This document shows positions 47,041 through 56,679 of a DNA stretch of 62,795 nt, one piece after another; position 1 is the first letter of the stretch; every line of letters starts with the position of its first letter. The notes under the pieces were generated by a model. That model did no database searches and was not told the origin of the DNA. It was given only the letters and a program-made list of their open reading frames with translations. The stretch lies in assembly GCA_017882285.1 (NCBI GenBank), contig JADGPS010000006.1:1-62795 (forward strand). Reading direction: 5' to 3'. The translations under genes and the position numbers were made by a program. This DNA comes from Paludibacter sp. GTDB lineage: Bacteria > Bacteroidota > Bacteroidia > Bacteroidales > Paludibacteraceae.

Positions 47041-47960
47041 AAAAGAATATATGGATATTTTTCCTCGTGATGTTTACCTGTACTTCGGTCTTTGCACAAT
47101 GGAAAAACTATAAAATAGAAAACGGGCAATCACCCAAAAACGATGTCAGGTCCATTTGTTTCGACAGAGAGGGGAAAATGTGGATTGGCACTTGGTATGG
47201 AGTTTACAAACAGGAATCGGATCAATGGCTCATTCAGGGAGTGGAAAATATTTATGTAAATACGGTTTTTATAGATTATACGAGTACTCTATGGGTTGGA
47301 ATCTGGGGTGGAGGCGTCTATAAAGGAAAAGAAGGTGAAGAATGGAAACAGGCGAAGGAAGCATGTCAATCCGTTTCAGCCAACATCATTACGGCTGACA
47401 GAAAAGGAAACCTCTGGATAGGCACTTTCGACGGAGGTGTTACTCATTTTAACGGCAAAAAATGGATATCTTACAAAACTGGGGATGGTGCTCTTGGTGA
47501 TAATTCCGTGCAAACTATTTTTTCCGATTCAAAAAACAGGATATGGATCGGCACCAATCATGGATTATCTATGTTTGATGGTAAAACGTGGACGCTCTTT
47601 AATGAAACAAACAGCCCCTTGCCCGATAATGATGTCTATTCTCTCTGTGTAGATAATAAAGACAATCTTTGGATAGGGACATGCAATGGCTTGGCTATAT
47701 ACAACGGTAAAAAATGGAAGACATATAAAAAAGAAGCCGGAGGATTACCCACCGATCTGATTCTTTCCATAGTAGAAGATGCCAAAGGCAATATTTGGTT
47801 TGGTACCAATAAAGGCGTTACAGTTTATAATGGTAAAGAATGGACTACCTATACAGTCGAAAACAGCAACCTACCCGACAACTGCGTCCAGACAATTACC
47901 ATTCACAATGGAAAAGTCTATTGCGGCACGGGAAGTGGAGTATCGGTTTTTCTTCGATAA
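47037..47960 (+). CDS. Periplasmic regulator-propeller (Reg_prop) protein without kinase
   Basis: 307 residues; signal peptide (FFLVMFTCTSVFAQ). It then has seven or so repeats of the two-component-regulator-propeller pattern: DREGKMWIGTWYGVYK, DRKGNLWIGTFDGGVTHFNG, DSKNRIWIGTNHGLSMFDG, DNKDNLWIGTCNGLAIYNG and DAKGNIWFGTNKGVTVYNG. In hybrid two-component PUL sensors this propeller precedes a kinase; here the protein ends after the propeller. It overlaps the DUF4434-like gene by ATGA and so closes the PUL 2 operon. It may be a secreted ligand-binding partner or a lyase-like propeller. Confidence 0.82.
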   Translation: MKKNIWIFFLVMFTCTSVFAQWKNYKIENGQSPKNDVRSICFDREGKMWIGTWYGVYKQESDQWLIQGVENIYVNTVFIDYTSTLWVGIWGGGVYKGKEGEEWKQAKEACQSVSANIITADRKGNLWIGTFDGGVTHFNGKKWISYKTGDGALGDNSVQTIFSDSKNRIWIGTNHGLSMFDGKTWTLFNETNSPLPDNDVYSLCVDNKDNLWIGTCNGLAIYNGKKWKTYKKEAGGLPTDLILSIVEDAKGNIWFGTNKGVTVYNGKEWTTYTVENSNLPDNCVQTITIHNGKVYCGTGSGVSVFLR

Positions 47961-48033
47961 TAATGAATTATTTTAATTTAACAAAGCATAAAGAGTTAAT
48001 AACTTGAATTATACAATATAAAATTAAATTGTT

Positions 48034-48237
48034 ATGAACCACTTATTATTTTTAGATGCTCCTGAGCTAATAGTCATAGCTCTGGTCTTTTTGTTATTAT
48101 TCGGCGGAAAAAAAATTCCTGAATTGATGAAAGGAATTGGAAAAGGGATTAAAAGCTTTAAAGAAGGTCTCACTGACATAGAAAAAGAGATAAAAAAGGA
48201 TGTGAATACAAACGAAAAACAAGATACAGAAAAGTAA
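48034..48237 (+). CDS. tatA: Sec-independent protein translocase subunit TatA/E
   Basis: 67 residues: one N-terminal membrane helix ([20 protein letters not shown]) with the conserved FGGKKIPEL hinge, an amphipathic helix ([14 protein letters not shown]) and a charged tail. TatA forms the pore for folded proteins with RR signals. tatC is not in the window. The only clear RR-signal protein here is encoded at 45979. Confidence 0.9.
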   Translation: MNHLLFLDAPELIVIALVFLLLFGGKKIPELMKGIGKGIKSFKEGLTDIEKEIKKDVNTNEKQDTEK

Positions 48238-48325
48238 GAATGAGCTTGTCAGATGATAGTGAAAAAAGAACTAAACCAGCCGTTAAGTTAGTAGGTTGTT
48301 TTGGATAAACAGATAGGAAAGATAT

Positions 48326-48357
48326 AAACCGTTTCATTAAACTGGAACGGTTTTTTT
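48326..48357 (+). terminator. Rho-independent terminator after tatA
   Basis: AAACCGTT (48326-48333) pairs with AACGGTTT (48346-48353) around a 12-base loop, with a T7 run. Confidence 0.75.
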
Positions 48358-48452
48358 ATTTGATAATTCAATTTGTGACAGCACTTCTACCAGTACTTCA
48401 AAATTAAAATCAACCATAAAGTTTATTTACAGCTGATTAATTATTTTAAACG

Positions 48453-48526
48453 TGATCCGGATGGGATTCGAACCCATGACCCACAGCTTAGAAGGCTGTT
48501 GCTCTATCCAACTGAGCTACCAGACC
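48453..48526 (-). tRNA. tRNA-Arg (anticodon TCT)
   Basis: On the minus strand a cloverleaf can be drawn: acceptor GGTCTGG with CCGGATC, D arm TAGCTCAGTTGGATAGAGCA, anticodon arm ACAGC-CTTCTAA-GCTGT with anticodon TCT, and T arm ATGGGTTCGAATCCCAT. 74 bases, discriminator A, CCA not encoded. It reads AGA codons. It is convergent with tatA and divergent from thrA. Confidence 0.95.
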
Positions 48527-48685
48527 GAAATAGATTTCATAATTAATAATTCACAATTAATAAATGTTCTTGTGTCAATTGTGATTTTTTGAAATTGAGT
48601 TGCAAAAGTAGTTCATTTTCCGCTAAGATGCAACAGTTTTTCCTGAAATTGCTGTAAAAGTGCCGTTTATTTGGGGAAAAATCGC

Positions 48686-48693
48686 TAATTTTG
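48686..48693 (+). promoter_or_regulatory. Probable -7 box of thrA
   Basis: TAATTTTG fits TAnnTTTG and lies ~43 bases before the thrA start. No convincing -33 box at standard spacing is seen. Confidence 0.4.
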
Positions 48694-48736
48694 TCAGCTG
48701 TAAAAGATTCAGATAAATTTAATAAAAGTCCTAACG

Positions 48737-51172
48737 ATGAAGGTATTAAAATTCGGCGGAACATCCGTAGGTTCAGTCAATGGTATTTTAAGTGTGAAAA
48801 AAATTGTAGAGGCACAAAGTGTGCCTGTAATTATTGTAGTATCAGCACTTTCCGGTATAACAGATCAACTTTACAACATTGCTAAACTTGCTTGTGATGC
48901 CGATAAAACGTATCTTACTGAATACGAACTAATGTTTTCGCGCCATGTGGAAGTTATTGACGGCGTGATTTCTTCCGATAAAAAAGAAGAAGTTCTGAAT
49001 CAGATACAATTACAATTCAATGACTTATCCAATATCTTCCGTGGCGTATACTTAATCAAAGATATTTCTACAAAAATCATCGATACTATAGCAAGTTATG
49101 GAGAATCAATTTCTTCTATAATTGTTTCTGCTGCTATAAAAGACGCCGTTCATTTCGATTCCAAAACCTTTATTAAAACTGAAAATCAGTTCGATAAACA
49201 CATCGTTGATTTTGAAAAAACTAATGCGTTAATTCGTGAAAATTTTGCAAATGCCCCACGCATTTGTGTTTGCGGTGGTTTTATTTCAACTGATTCAACT
49301 ACCAATTTCATTACCAATTTAGGTCGTGGTGGTTCCGATTATACAGCTGCCATACTTGCCGCAGCACTTCATGCTTCCATTCTGGAAATCTGGAGCGATG
49401 TGGATGGTTTTATGACTGCCGATCCACGCATTATCAATAATGCTTATGTAATTGAAAAACTGAGCTTTATTGAAGCTATGGAGCTTTGCAATTTTGGTGC
49501 AAAAGTCATTTATCCGCCTACCATTTTCCCTATCTTTCATCAAAATATACCGTTAAAACTAAAAAATACTTTTAATCCTGAAGCCGAAGGAACGTATATT
49601 TCACGCGAAAAAACCGGAGAAGCAGGCAAAGCGATTAAAGGAATTTCGTCCATAAACGATACTTCGCTGATTACCGTTCAAGGACTTGGTATGGTGGGCG
49701 TTATTGGTGTAAATTATCGCATTTTCCGCGTTTTAGCCAAAAACGGTATAAGCGTTTTCATGGTTTCTCAAGCTTCGTCCGAAAGTACGACTTCAATTGG
49801 TGTTCGGAATGCAGATAGTGTTTTGGCAGTTTCCGTTTTACGGAAAGAATTTACCAACGAAATTGCCCAGGGTGAAATTAATGATATTTTCTCGGAAGAT
49901 GATTTGGCAACGGTCGCTATCGTCGGTGATAACATGAAACGTACTCCCGGTATCGCCGGAAAATTATTCGGAACGCTGGGACGGAATGGTATTAACGTGG
50001 TAGCCTGTGCACAGGGCGCATCCGAAACAAACATTTCTTTTGTAACTGATCGGAAATCGCTACGTAAGGCGTTGAACGTGATTCATGATTCTTTCTTCTT
50101 GTCAGAATATCAGTTACTTAATATTTTTGTGGCGGGGATTGGAACAGTTGGAGGCAGTTTATTGAATCAAATCAAGAAACAACAGCAAAAGTTAATGTCG
50201 CAAAACGGACTTAAACTGAATGTGGTAGGAATTGCTTCCAGTAAAAAAATGTTGTTTTCGCGTGAGGGAATTGATCTTGAAAATTATGCTGATAATTTGA
50301 AGAAGAATGGTTTAGATGCTTCACCTGAACTGATTTGCAATGAAATTCTGAAAATGAATATATTCAATTCGGTTTTTGTTGATTGTACTGCAAATTCTCA
50401 AATTTCCGATTTATACTTACGTTTGCTCGAAAATAATACGTCAGTGGTGGCTGCAAATAAAATTGCGGCTTCATCGTCATACGATAAATATTTAAATCTG
50501 AAAGAAACAGCTCGTCGTCGCGGAGTAAAATTCTTATTCGAAACGAATGTTGGAGCAGGTTTGCCTATTATCAATACAATGAATAACCTGATAAACAGCG
50601 GTGACCATATTCAGAAAATGGAAGCTGTACTTTCAGGAACGCTTAATTTTATCTTCAACACAATCAGTGCTGAAATTCCGTTGAGTAAAGCTATTTTATT
50701 AGCCAAAGAAGCCGGTTTCTCTGAACCTGATCCACGCATTGACCTGAGTGGTAAAGATGTTATTCGTAAATTGGTGATTTTAGCCCGCGAAGCCGGATAT
50801 AAAGTAGAACAATCAGATGTGGTGAAAAATCTGTTTATTCCTGATAAATATTTTGCCGGAAGTCTGGAAGATTTTTGGAAATCGGTTCCTGAGTTGGATG
50901 CTGAATTTGAATCCAAACGTCAGAAACTGGCTGCAGAAGGAAAGCGATGGCGTTTTGTTGCAACTATGGAAAATGGAAACTGTAAGGTTGGTTTACAAGA
51001 AGTTGATAGTTTGCACCCATTTTATGATTTGCAGGGAAGTAACAATATAATTCTCATAACTACAGAACGTTACAATGAATTCCCGATGATGATTAAAGGA
51101 TATGGAGCAGGTGCAGGAGTTACTGCTGCGGGAGTTTTTTCAGACATAATGAGTATTGCAAATATAAGATAG
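48737..51172 (+). CDS. thrA: Bifunctional aspartokinase / homoserine dehydrogenase
   Basis: 811 residues, as for ThrA of E. coli. The kinase domain (1-~300) opens with MKVLKFGGTSVGS and contains NLGRGGSDYTAAILAAAL and WSDVDGFMTADPR. Two ACT domains (~305-460, GMVGVIGVNYRIF and DNMKRTPGIAGKLFGTLGR) provide threonine feedback. The dehydrogenase domain (~465-811) begins with an NAD motif (FVAGIGTVGGSLLNQI) and contains NVGAGLPIINTMNNLI, GTLNFIF and EAGFSEPDPRIDLSGKDVIR. It catalyses the first and third steps toward threonine and methionine. No thrB or thrC follows directly. A threonine attenuator leader is not evident. Confidence 0.96.
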   Translation: MKVLKFGGTSVGSVNGILSVKKIVEAQSVPVIIVVSALSGITDQLYNIAKLACDADKTYLTEYELMFSRHVEVIDGVISSDKKEEVLNQIQLQFNDLSNIFRGVYLIKDISTKIIDTIASYGESISSIIVSAAIKDAVHFDSKTFIKTENQFDKHIVDFEKTNALIRENFANAPRICVCGGFISTDSTTNFITNLGRGGSDYTAAILAAALHASILEIWSDVDGFMTADPRIINNAYVIEKLSFIEAMELCNFGAKVIYPPTIFPIFHQNIPLKLKNTFNPEAEGTYISREKTGEAGKAIKGISSINDTSLITVQGLGMVGVIGVNYRIFRVLAKNGISVFMVSQASSESTTSIGVRNADSVLAVSVLRKEFTNEIAQGEINDIFSEDDLATVAIVGDNMKRTPGIAGKLFGTLGRNGINVVACAQGASETNISFVTDRKSLRKALNVIHDSFFLSEYQLLNIFVAGIGTVGGSLLNQIKKQQQKLMSQNGLKLNVVGIASSKKMLFSREGIDLENYADNLKKNGLDASPELICNEILKMNIFNSVFVDCTANSQISDLYLRLLENNTSVVAANKIAASSSYDKYLNLKETARRRGVKFLFETNVGAGLPIINTMNNLINSGDHIQKMEAVLSGTLNFIFNTISAEIPLSKAILLAKEAGFSEPDPRIDLSGKDVIRKLVILAREAGYKVEQSDVVKNLFIPDKYFAGSLEDFWKSVPELDAEFESKRQKLAAEGKRWRFVATMENGNCKVGLQEVDSLHPFYDLQGSNNIILITTERYNEFPMMIKGYGAGAGVTAAGVFSDIMSIANIR

Positions 51173-51202
51173 TTATGAGTAGGGAGTAAGTAGTTGGTAG
51201 AA

Positions 51203-51721
51203 ATGAAAATACAGAAGTTTTCTAAGTTATTAGTTTTGGTAATTTGTTTGGGATTAATTTCCTGCATCAAACAAGCTCCTCAATTGCCTTCAAATAAAGG
51301 TATTGAAAAAGATAAAAATGTAACTTCTTTATTAGCAATCAATCGCAATTTAACAATAAAAGAAGACACTAAACTTAAAATATTTGCCGAAAGTAAAGGA
51401 TTTTATACGAAAAATGAATTAGGATTCTGGTATAAAATTTATAAAACAGGTAAAGGTCCGGTCATAACAGATTCAGTGATCTGTAATTTTGATTTCAAAT
51501 TAAAGAAACTTGACGGCAAAGTATTGCAAACCGGTAATAAACAGATTGTTATTGGAAAAAAACAACTTGTTGTTGGTTTGGAAGAAGGGTTGAAACTAAT
51601 GCATAAAGGGGATAGTGCAATCTTTGTTATTCCCTGGTATTTAGGGTATGGAATGACCGGCAATCAACAGGTAATTGCACCTTATACTTCACTGATTTAT
51701 GAAATAAAGCTTTTGAATTAA
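51203..51721 (+). CDS. FKBP-type peptidyl-prolyl isomerase lipoprotein (GldI-like)
   Basis: ATG 51203 (MKIQKFSKLLVLVICLGLIS, then Cys) gives a lipoprotein signal; a TTG at 51194 is not needed. About 172 residues. After a linker, YKIYKTGKGPVITDS to VGLEEGLKLMHKGDSAIFVI and GYGMTG form a degenerate FKBP domain. Gliding-motility-associated GldI proteins have this plan, and the T9SS cargo in this genome makes a role in folding exported proteins plausible. It starts 30 bases after thrA. Confidence 0.8.
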   Translation: MKIQKFSKLLVLVICLGLISCIKQAPQLPSNKGIEKDKNVTSLLAINRNLTIKEDTKLKIFAESKGFYTKNELGFWYKIYKTGKGPVITDSVICNFDFKLKKLDGKVLQTGNKQIVIGKKQLVVGLEEGLKLMHKGDSAIFVIPWYLGYGMTGNQQVIAPYTSLIYEIKLLN

Positions 51722-51852
51722 TTTTTTGAAATTTAGGTAATTAATTCATTTTTCATTCAAGTTTTAAGCACAATTCTTATAACTTTATTCATTTTTTTAA
51801 CTTTTAATTATCGTAATTTAATCGGATATTTGTACAAAAATAATCTACTGAA

Positions 51853-52392
51853 ATGAAACGGATTTCTTATCTTCTTTTACTGGTTTTTCTGACTTCAATA
51901 ATTGCTTCTTCTTGCACTAGTGGAAAGACTTTTGCACAGCAATTGGACGATGAAAAGGCTTTAATCACTGCTTATATTAAACGAAACAATATCAATGTAT
52001 TATCAAGTTTTCCGGCCGATAAAAAATGGGGACCAAATGATTATGTACTCACTCCAACAGGCTTGTATTTTCATTTAGTTGATTCGGGAAATACTTCGAT
52101 ACCTGATACACTTCAACTGAAAAATACGGTTGTCGATCGATATAAAAAATATACTTTAAATATAGCTTCTGATACAATAAGCAATTGGAATACAATAGAT
52201 TTTCCATATCCCGATGAATTTGTTTACGGTGATTTGACCCAATCATTTAAGGGATTTCAAGAAGCAGTTACGTATATGAAACGAAATGATTCTGAAGCGA
52301 AGATTATTGTTCCATCAATAATTGGTATTCAGGCAGATATGATGAGTGTTACCCCTTATGGTTACTACCTTAAAATAAAAATTTTAAAATAG
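51853..52392 (+). CDS. DUF4827-like lipoprotein
   Basis: 179 residues; signal with Cys (FLTSIIASSCTSGKTFAQQL). The pattern LDDEKALITAYIKRNNINVL, then WGPNDYVLTPTGLYFHLVD, then a cysteine-free C-terminal FKBP-like half recalls DUF4827, a Bacteroidota lipoprotein family that often precedes glmM. Both this gene and its upstream neighbour are FKBP-like, suggesting an old duplication. No catalytic role can be assigned. Confidence 0.72.
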   Translation: MKRISYLLLLVFLTSIIASSCTSGKTFAQQLDDEKALITAYIKRNNINVLSSFPADKKWGPNDYVLTPTGLYFHLVDSGNTSIPDTLQLKNTVVDRYKKYTLNIASDTISNWNTIDFPYPDEFVYGDLTQSFKGFQEAVTYMKRNDSEAKIIVPSIIGIQADMMSVTPYGYYLKIKILK

Positions 52393-52438
52393 TTACACAA
52401 AAGTTACGGGTTAACTTTGAACTTTCAAACTTATTAGC

Positions 52439-53830
52439 ATGACATTAATCAAATCAATTTCAGGAATTCGTGGAACAATTGGCGGATCGGTTGGTGATGG
52501 TTTAAATCCGTTGGATATTGTTCGTTTTACAGCTGCTTATGCCACTCAAATTAAGGCAAATAAAAAGACCGAATCCAATAAAATAGTTGTCGGTCGTGAT
52601 GCTCGCATATCCGGCGAAATGGTGAACCAACTGGTTATCGGCACCTTGCTGGGAATGGGTTTTGATGTAGTCAATATCGGACTTGCCTCCACTCCTACCA
52701 CCGAATTAGCTGTTACTATGGAAAAAGCTGCCGGTGGAATAATTCTTACTGCAAGTCATAATCCGAAACAATGGAATGCGCTGAAACTTTTAAACGAAAA
52801 AGGTGAATTTCTAAATGCTGCTGAAGGTGAAAATGTTTTGAAAATAGCTGCTGAAGAATCATTTGAATTTTCACAGGTTGATGATTTAGGCAAGCTTTCA
52901 GAAAATTTCTCCTATACCGAAAAACATATTGAAAGTGTTTTAGCTCTTGATTTAGTGGATATCGATGCGATTAAAGCAGCTGATTTTAAGGTGGCTATCG
53001 ATTGTGTAAATTCTGTTGGAGGTATTGCTATTCCGGCTTTGCTCAACGCGTTAGGCGTAACCAAAATTGAAAAATTATTTTGTGAACCTACCGGGCAATT
53101 TCCACATAATCCGGAACCACTTCCCGAACATTTGACAGAAATATCGACATTGATGAAAAGTGGAAAAGCCGATGTGGGATTTGTGGTTGATCCTGACGTG
53201 GACCGATTGGCGATTATTTGTGAGGATGGGAGTATGTTTGGCGAAGAATATACCTTAGTTTCCATCTCCGATTACGTACTTCAACATACACCGGGCAATA
53301 CGGTTTCAAACTTGAGTTCAACCCGTGCACTACGCGATGTGACTAACAAATACGGCTGTAAATACACTGCGGCAGCTGTGGGCGAGGTAAATGTTGTGAC
53401 TACAATGAAAGCAACAAATGCAGTAATTGGTGGTGAAGGAAACGGAGGAATAATTTATCCTGCAAGTCATTATGGTCGAGACGCTTTAGTTGGTATTGCC
53501 TTGTTTCTAACTCATTTGGCAAAATCAAAACTTAAAGTTTCGGAGCTCAAAAAAACATATCCCGAATATTATATCTCAAAAAACAAAATTCAATTAACAC
53601 CTTCTATTGATGTCGATGCAATTTTGAAAGCCATCAAAAGCTCTTACAAACAATACGAAATCAATGATATTGACGGAGTTAAAATAGATTTCCCAACCGG
53701 TTGGGTTCATTTGCGTAAATCAAATACCGAACCGATTATTCGAATTTATTCTGAATCAGGAACAATGGAACAAGCTGATGGATTTGCAAAAGCAATAATC
53801 GAAGAAATTAAACGAATAGCTAATATTTAA
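52439..53830 (+). CDS. glmM: Phosphoglucosamine mutase
   Basis: 463 residues of the alpha-D-phosphohexomutase family. The phosphoserine loop is TASHNPKQWNALKLL (S106), the metal loop DPDVDRLAIICEDG, the sugar-specificity loop GEGNGGIIYP, and the phosphate loop RKSNTEPIIRIYSE. It converts GlcN-6-P to GlcN-1-P for UDP-GlcNAc and cell-wall synthesis, and so links the catabolic amino-sugar block to anabolism. The specific role over phosphomannomutase rests on family resemblance and on the DUF4827-glmM neighbourhood. Confidence 0.88.
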   Translation: MTLIKSISGIRGTIGGSVGDGLNPLDIVRFTAAYATQIKANKKTESNKIVVGRDARISGEMVNQLVIGTLLGMGFDVVNIGLASTPTTELAVTMEKAAGGIILTASHNPKQWNALKLLNEKGEFLNAAEGENVLKIAAEESFEFSQVDDLGKLSENFSYTEKHIESVLALDLVDIDAIKAADFKVAIDCVNSVGGIAIPALLNALGVTKIEKLFCEPTGQFPHNPEPLPEHLTEISTLMKSGKADVGFVVDPDVDRLAIICEDGSMFGEEYTLVSISDYVLQHTPGNTVSNLSSTRALRDVTNKYGCKYTAAAVGEVNVVTTMKATNAVIGGEGNGGIIYPASHYGRDALVGIALFLTHLAKSKLKVSELKKTYPEYYISKNKIQLTPSIDVDAILKAIKSSYKQYEINDIDGVKIDFPTGWVHLRKSNTEPIIRIYSESGTMEQADGFAKAIIEEIKRIANI

Positions 53831-53851
53831 TTCCTTAAATCTTAGTAAAAT

Positions 53852-53890
53852 AGGCTGACTAAAATTATTTTAGTCAGCCTGTTTTGTTAT
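53852..53890. terminator. Bidirectional terminator between glmM and glycogen phosphorylase
   Basis: AGGCTGACTAAAA (53852-53864) pairs perfectly with TTTTAGTCAGCCT (53868-53880) around a three-base loop. A T-rich tail follows on the plus strand and a T-rich tail precedes it on the minus strand, fitting the convergent genes. Confidence 0.85.
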
Positions 53891-53904
53891 AGAAACTTCA
53901 AATT

Positions 53905-56469
53905 TTAAATCCAACGTACAAAACAGAAATCCTGACGATGTGGTAAATCTTCATTTTTCGGGAACATACGGAAGCCATATTTGAACGAACCGGCTCTATT
54001 CAATTGATATTCAATGTTAAAAAACATCTTTGAACCTTCGGTTTTTACAAGTTTAAGCTCATCAACATCATACAATGTATCCACATTGTTTTTACCAAGT
54101 TTGGTAGCAACCAGCTCAATGCCAATTCCTTTATCGTTAATTCCATTTATATCGATAATAATATTGACACTATAAACTTCACCTACCTGTGGATTATGCA
54201 TTAGTTTATCAGGAACATCCAGCGATAAAACCTCAATCTTATCCCAATCGGCAGCTATTTTCTCTTTCCATGCTGCAATTTCTTTGGCTTTAGCATATCC
54301 ATTTGCTTTCAGTAGCGCCGAACGTGTTGCCAATTTAGTATAGAACTTTGATATATAATCATCTATCATTCGTTTTGTTGTGAAACGAGGTGTAATCTGT
54401 GCAATGGAATTTTTAATATATTGAATCCATTCTGGTGAATAGTCTTTGGTATTTTTGGCATAATAAAGCGGGATGATTTCATTTTCGAGCATGCTGTAAA
54501 TGGTGGCAGCATCCAATTGATCCTGAAAATCGTCATTTTCATAGGTTCGTTTTTCGGTCAAAGCCCATCCGGCACCTTTTACATACCCTTCGAGCCACCA
54601 ACCATCAAGAACCGAGAAGTTTAGAACTCCATTCATTTGTGCTTTTTCGCCTGAAGTTCCAGAAGCTTCCAAGGGACGAGTTGGTGTATTTAACCAAATA
54701 TCGACACCGGAAACTAAACGTTTTGCCAAACGCATATCATAATTTTCGAGGAAAATAACTTTTCCAAGGAACTGTGGCATGCGTGAAATCTCAACGATAC
54801 GTTTAATCAAACCTTGTCCGCCACCATCGGCAGGGTGGGCTTTTCCTGTAAAAAGGAATTGTACGGGACGAAGTGGATCATTTACAATACGTTCCAAACG
54901 TTCCAAATCTGTAAAAAGCAAATGAGCGCGTTTATACGTTGCAAATCGACGTCCAAAACCTATTATCAAAGCATTTGGATTAATTGCCTCCAGAACGGAA
55001 ACAATACGTGAGGGATCACCCTGATTTTTCAACCAGCTTTCGCGGAACTGATCTTTTATATATTCAACCAGTTTATTTTTCAGGATCATGCGTGTTTGCC
55101 AGATTTCATGATCAGGAATTTTATACACACCTTCCCATATTTTCATATTCGATTGATCGGCATAAAATGCTTTTGTAAAATACTTTTCATATACTGCTTT
55201 CCAATCGGAAGAAGTCCAGGTTGGTAAATGTACGCCGTTGGTAACGTAGCTGACATGCAATTCTTCAGGGAAATAACCTTTCCAGATCGGATTAAACATT
55301 TCCTGCGACACTTTTCCGTGTAACCAACTTACCCCATTCACTTCCTGACAAGTATTGCAAGCAAAAGTACTCATACTGAATTTCTCATCGTGATCGCCCG
55401 GACGTTCACGTCCCATATCAATAAAATCATCCCAACTCAGTTTTAATTTTACAGGAAAATCGCTCATATATTTTTTAAACAACAACTCTTCAAAGCTATC
55501 ATGTCCGGCTGGGACCGGTGTGTGAACTGTGTATAATGAACCTGCGCGTACAATTTCCAATGCTTCGTTGAAAGATAGGTTTTTATCGGCAATCAAGTCA
55601 ACCAAACGTTGTACATTTATTAAAGCAGCATGTCCTTCGTTACAGTGATAAACTTGTTTTTCGATTCCAAGTTTTTTAAGAGCTAAAATTCCACCAATAC
55701 CAAGCATGATTTCTTGTTTCATACGGTTTTCCCAATCTCCGCCATAAAGTTGATGTGTGATAGAACGATCGTATTCACTATTCATATCATTATCTGTATC
55801 AAGCAAATAAAGTGGAATACGACCAACAGAAACTTTCCAAATGTATGCATAAACGCTTCGTCCGGGATAGGGAACTTCTATCACAACAGGCTCATCATTT
55901 TCATCTCTCACTTGCTTTAATGGAAGATTATTAAAATTCTGAGCTTCATAGACTGCTATTTGCTGACCGTCAACCGAAAGTGATTGAGTGAAATAACCAT
56001 ACCGATATAAAAAACCAATAGCAGCCATATCAATATTACAATCACTGGCTTCTTTCAAATAGTCACCGGCAAGAACCCCTAAGCCTCCCGAATAAATTTT
56101 CAACACTTCGGTCAAACCATATTCCATACTGAAATAGGCAATTGATGGCTTTTGAGTGTTTTTTTCTACATTTAGATAGGCTTTAAAATCATCATATACA
56201 GCATCAACCTTCTTGATAAATTCTGTATCTTCACCCATTGCGACTAATTTCTCGTAATTTAGAATATTTAAAAGCAAAACCGGATTTGAACAAGCTTCAA
56301 TCCATGCTTCATGGTCAATCTGGCGGAAAAGATTCTTGGCATTACTATCCCATGTCCACCAAATGTTTTGTGCTATTTCCTCTAATTTATTCAAACTTAC
56401 AGGCAAATATGATTTCACACTAATTTCCTTTAAGTTGCTATCATTTACGTCGTTAACTTTAATTTTCAT
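53905..56469 (-). CDS. glgP: Alpha-glucan (glycogen) phosphorylase, GT35
   Basis: 854 residues. It degrades glycogen to glucose-1-P with pyridoxal phosphate. The N-terminus has the short-form DUF3417-like lead ([20 protein letters not shown]). [20 protein letters not shown] and [13 protein letters not shown] follow. The PLP site is [20 protein letters not shown], with a Lys in place. The last ~110 residues (SYN- to FCFVRWI) are an extra beta domain ending in [18 protein letters not shown]. It lies 210 bases downstream of the glycogen synthase gene on the same strand, a standard Bacteroidota pairing. Confidence 0.92.
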   Translation of the reverse strand: MKIKVNDVNDSNLKEISVKSYLPVSLNKLEEIAQNIWWTWDSNAKNLFRQIDHEAWIEACSNPVLLLNILNYEKLVAMGEDTEFIKKVDAVYDDFKAYLNVEKNTQKPSIAYFSMEYGLTEVLKIYSGGLGVLAGDYLKEASDCNIDMAAIGFLYRYGYFTQSLSVDGQQIAVYEAQNFNNLPLKQVRDENDEPVVIEVPYPGRSVYAYIWKVSVGRIPLYLLDTDNDMNSEYDRSITHQLYGGDWENRMKQEIMLGIGGILALKKLGIEKQVYHCNEGHAALINVQRLVDLIADKNLSFNEALEIVRAGSLYTVHTPVPAGHDSFEELLFKKYMSDFPVKLKLSWDDFIDMGRERPGDHDEKFSMSTFACNTCQEVNGVSWLHGKVSQEMFNPIWKGYFPEELHVSYVTNGVHLPTWTSSDWKAVYEKYFTKAFYADQSNMKIWEGVYKIPDHEIWQTRMILKNKLVEYIKDQFRESWLKNQGDPSRIVSVLEAINPNALIIGFGRRFATYKRAHLLFTDLERLERIVNDPLRPVQFLFTGKAHPADGGGQGLIKRIVEISRMPQFLGKVIFLENYDMRLAKRLVSGVDIWLNTPTRPLEASGTSGEKAQMNGVLNFSVLDGWWLEGYVKGAGWALTEKRTYENDDFQDQLDAATIYSMLENEIIPLYYAKNTKDYSPEWIQYIKNSIAQITPRFTTKRMIDDYISKFYTKLATRSALLKANGYAKAKEIAAWKEKIAADWDKIEVLSLDVPDKLMHNPQVGEVYSVNIIIDINGINDKGIGIELVATKLGKNNVDTLYDVDELKLVKTEGSKMFFNIEYQLNRAGSFKYGFRMFPKNEDLPHRQDFCFVRWI

Positions 56470-56554
56470 AAGCTTAATTGTATCTCTTTTTTATATAACT
56501 AATACCAAAAAACAGTTGTAAAAAATAATTGTATTCGTTTTAATAATTCGAGCG

Positions 56555-56562
56555 CAAAAATA
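56555..56562 (-). promoter_or_regulatory. Possible -7 box of glycogen phosphorylase
   Basis: TATTTTTG on the minus strand fits TAnnTTTG and lies ~85 bases upstream of the start, so the gene may also be transcribed independently of the synthase. No -33 box is clear. Confidence 0.35.
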
Positions 56563-56679
56563 CGCAAAAACAAGTAATTATCGTTGGATAAAATATTAAA
56601 TGAAGTTTTACCAATTTCAAACGTTTGCGGAAATCAACTTTTCCAACGTTCTAATTTTTTGAAAAGCAGGTTGGTAACG

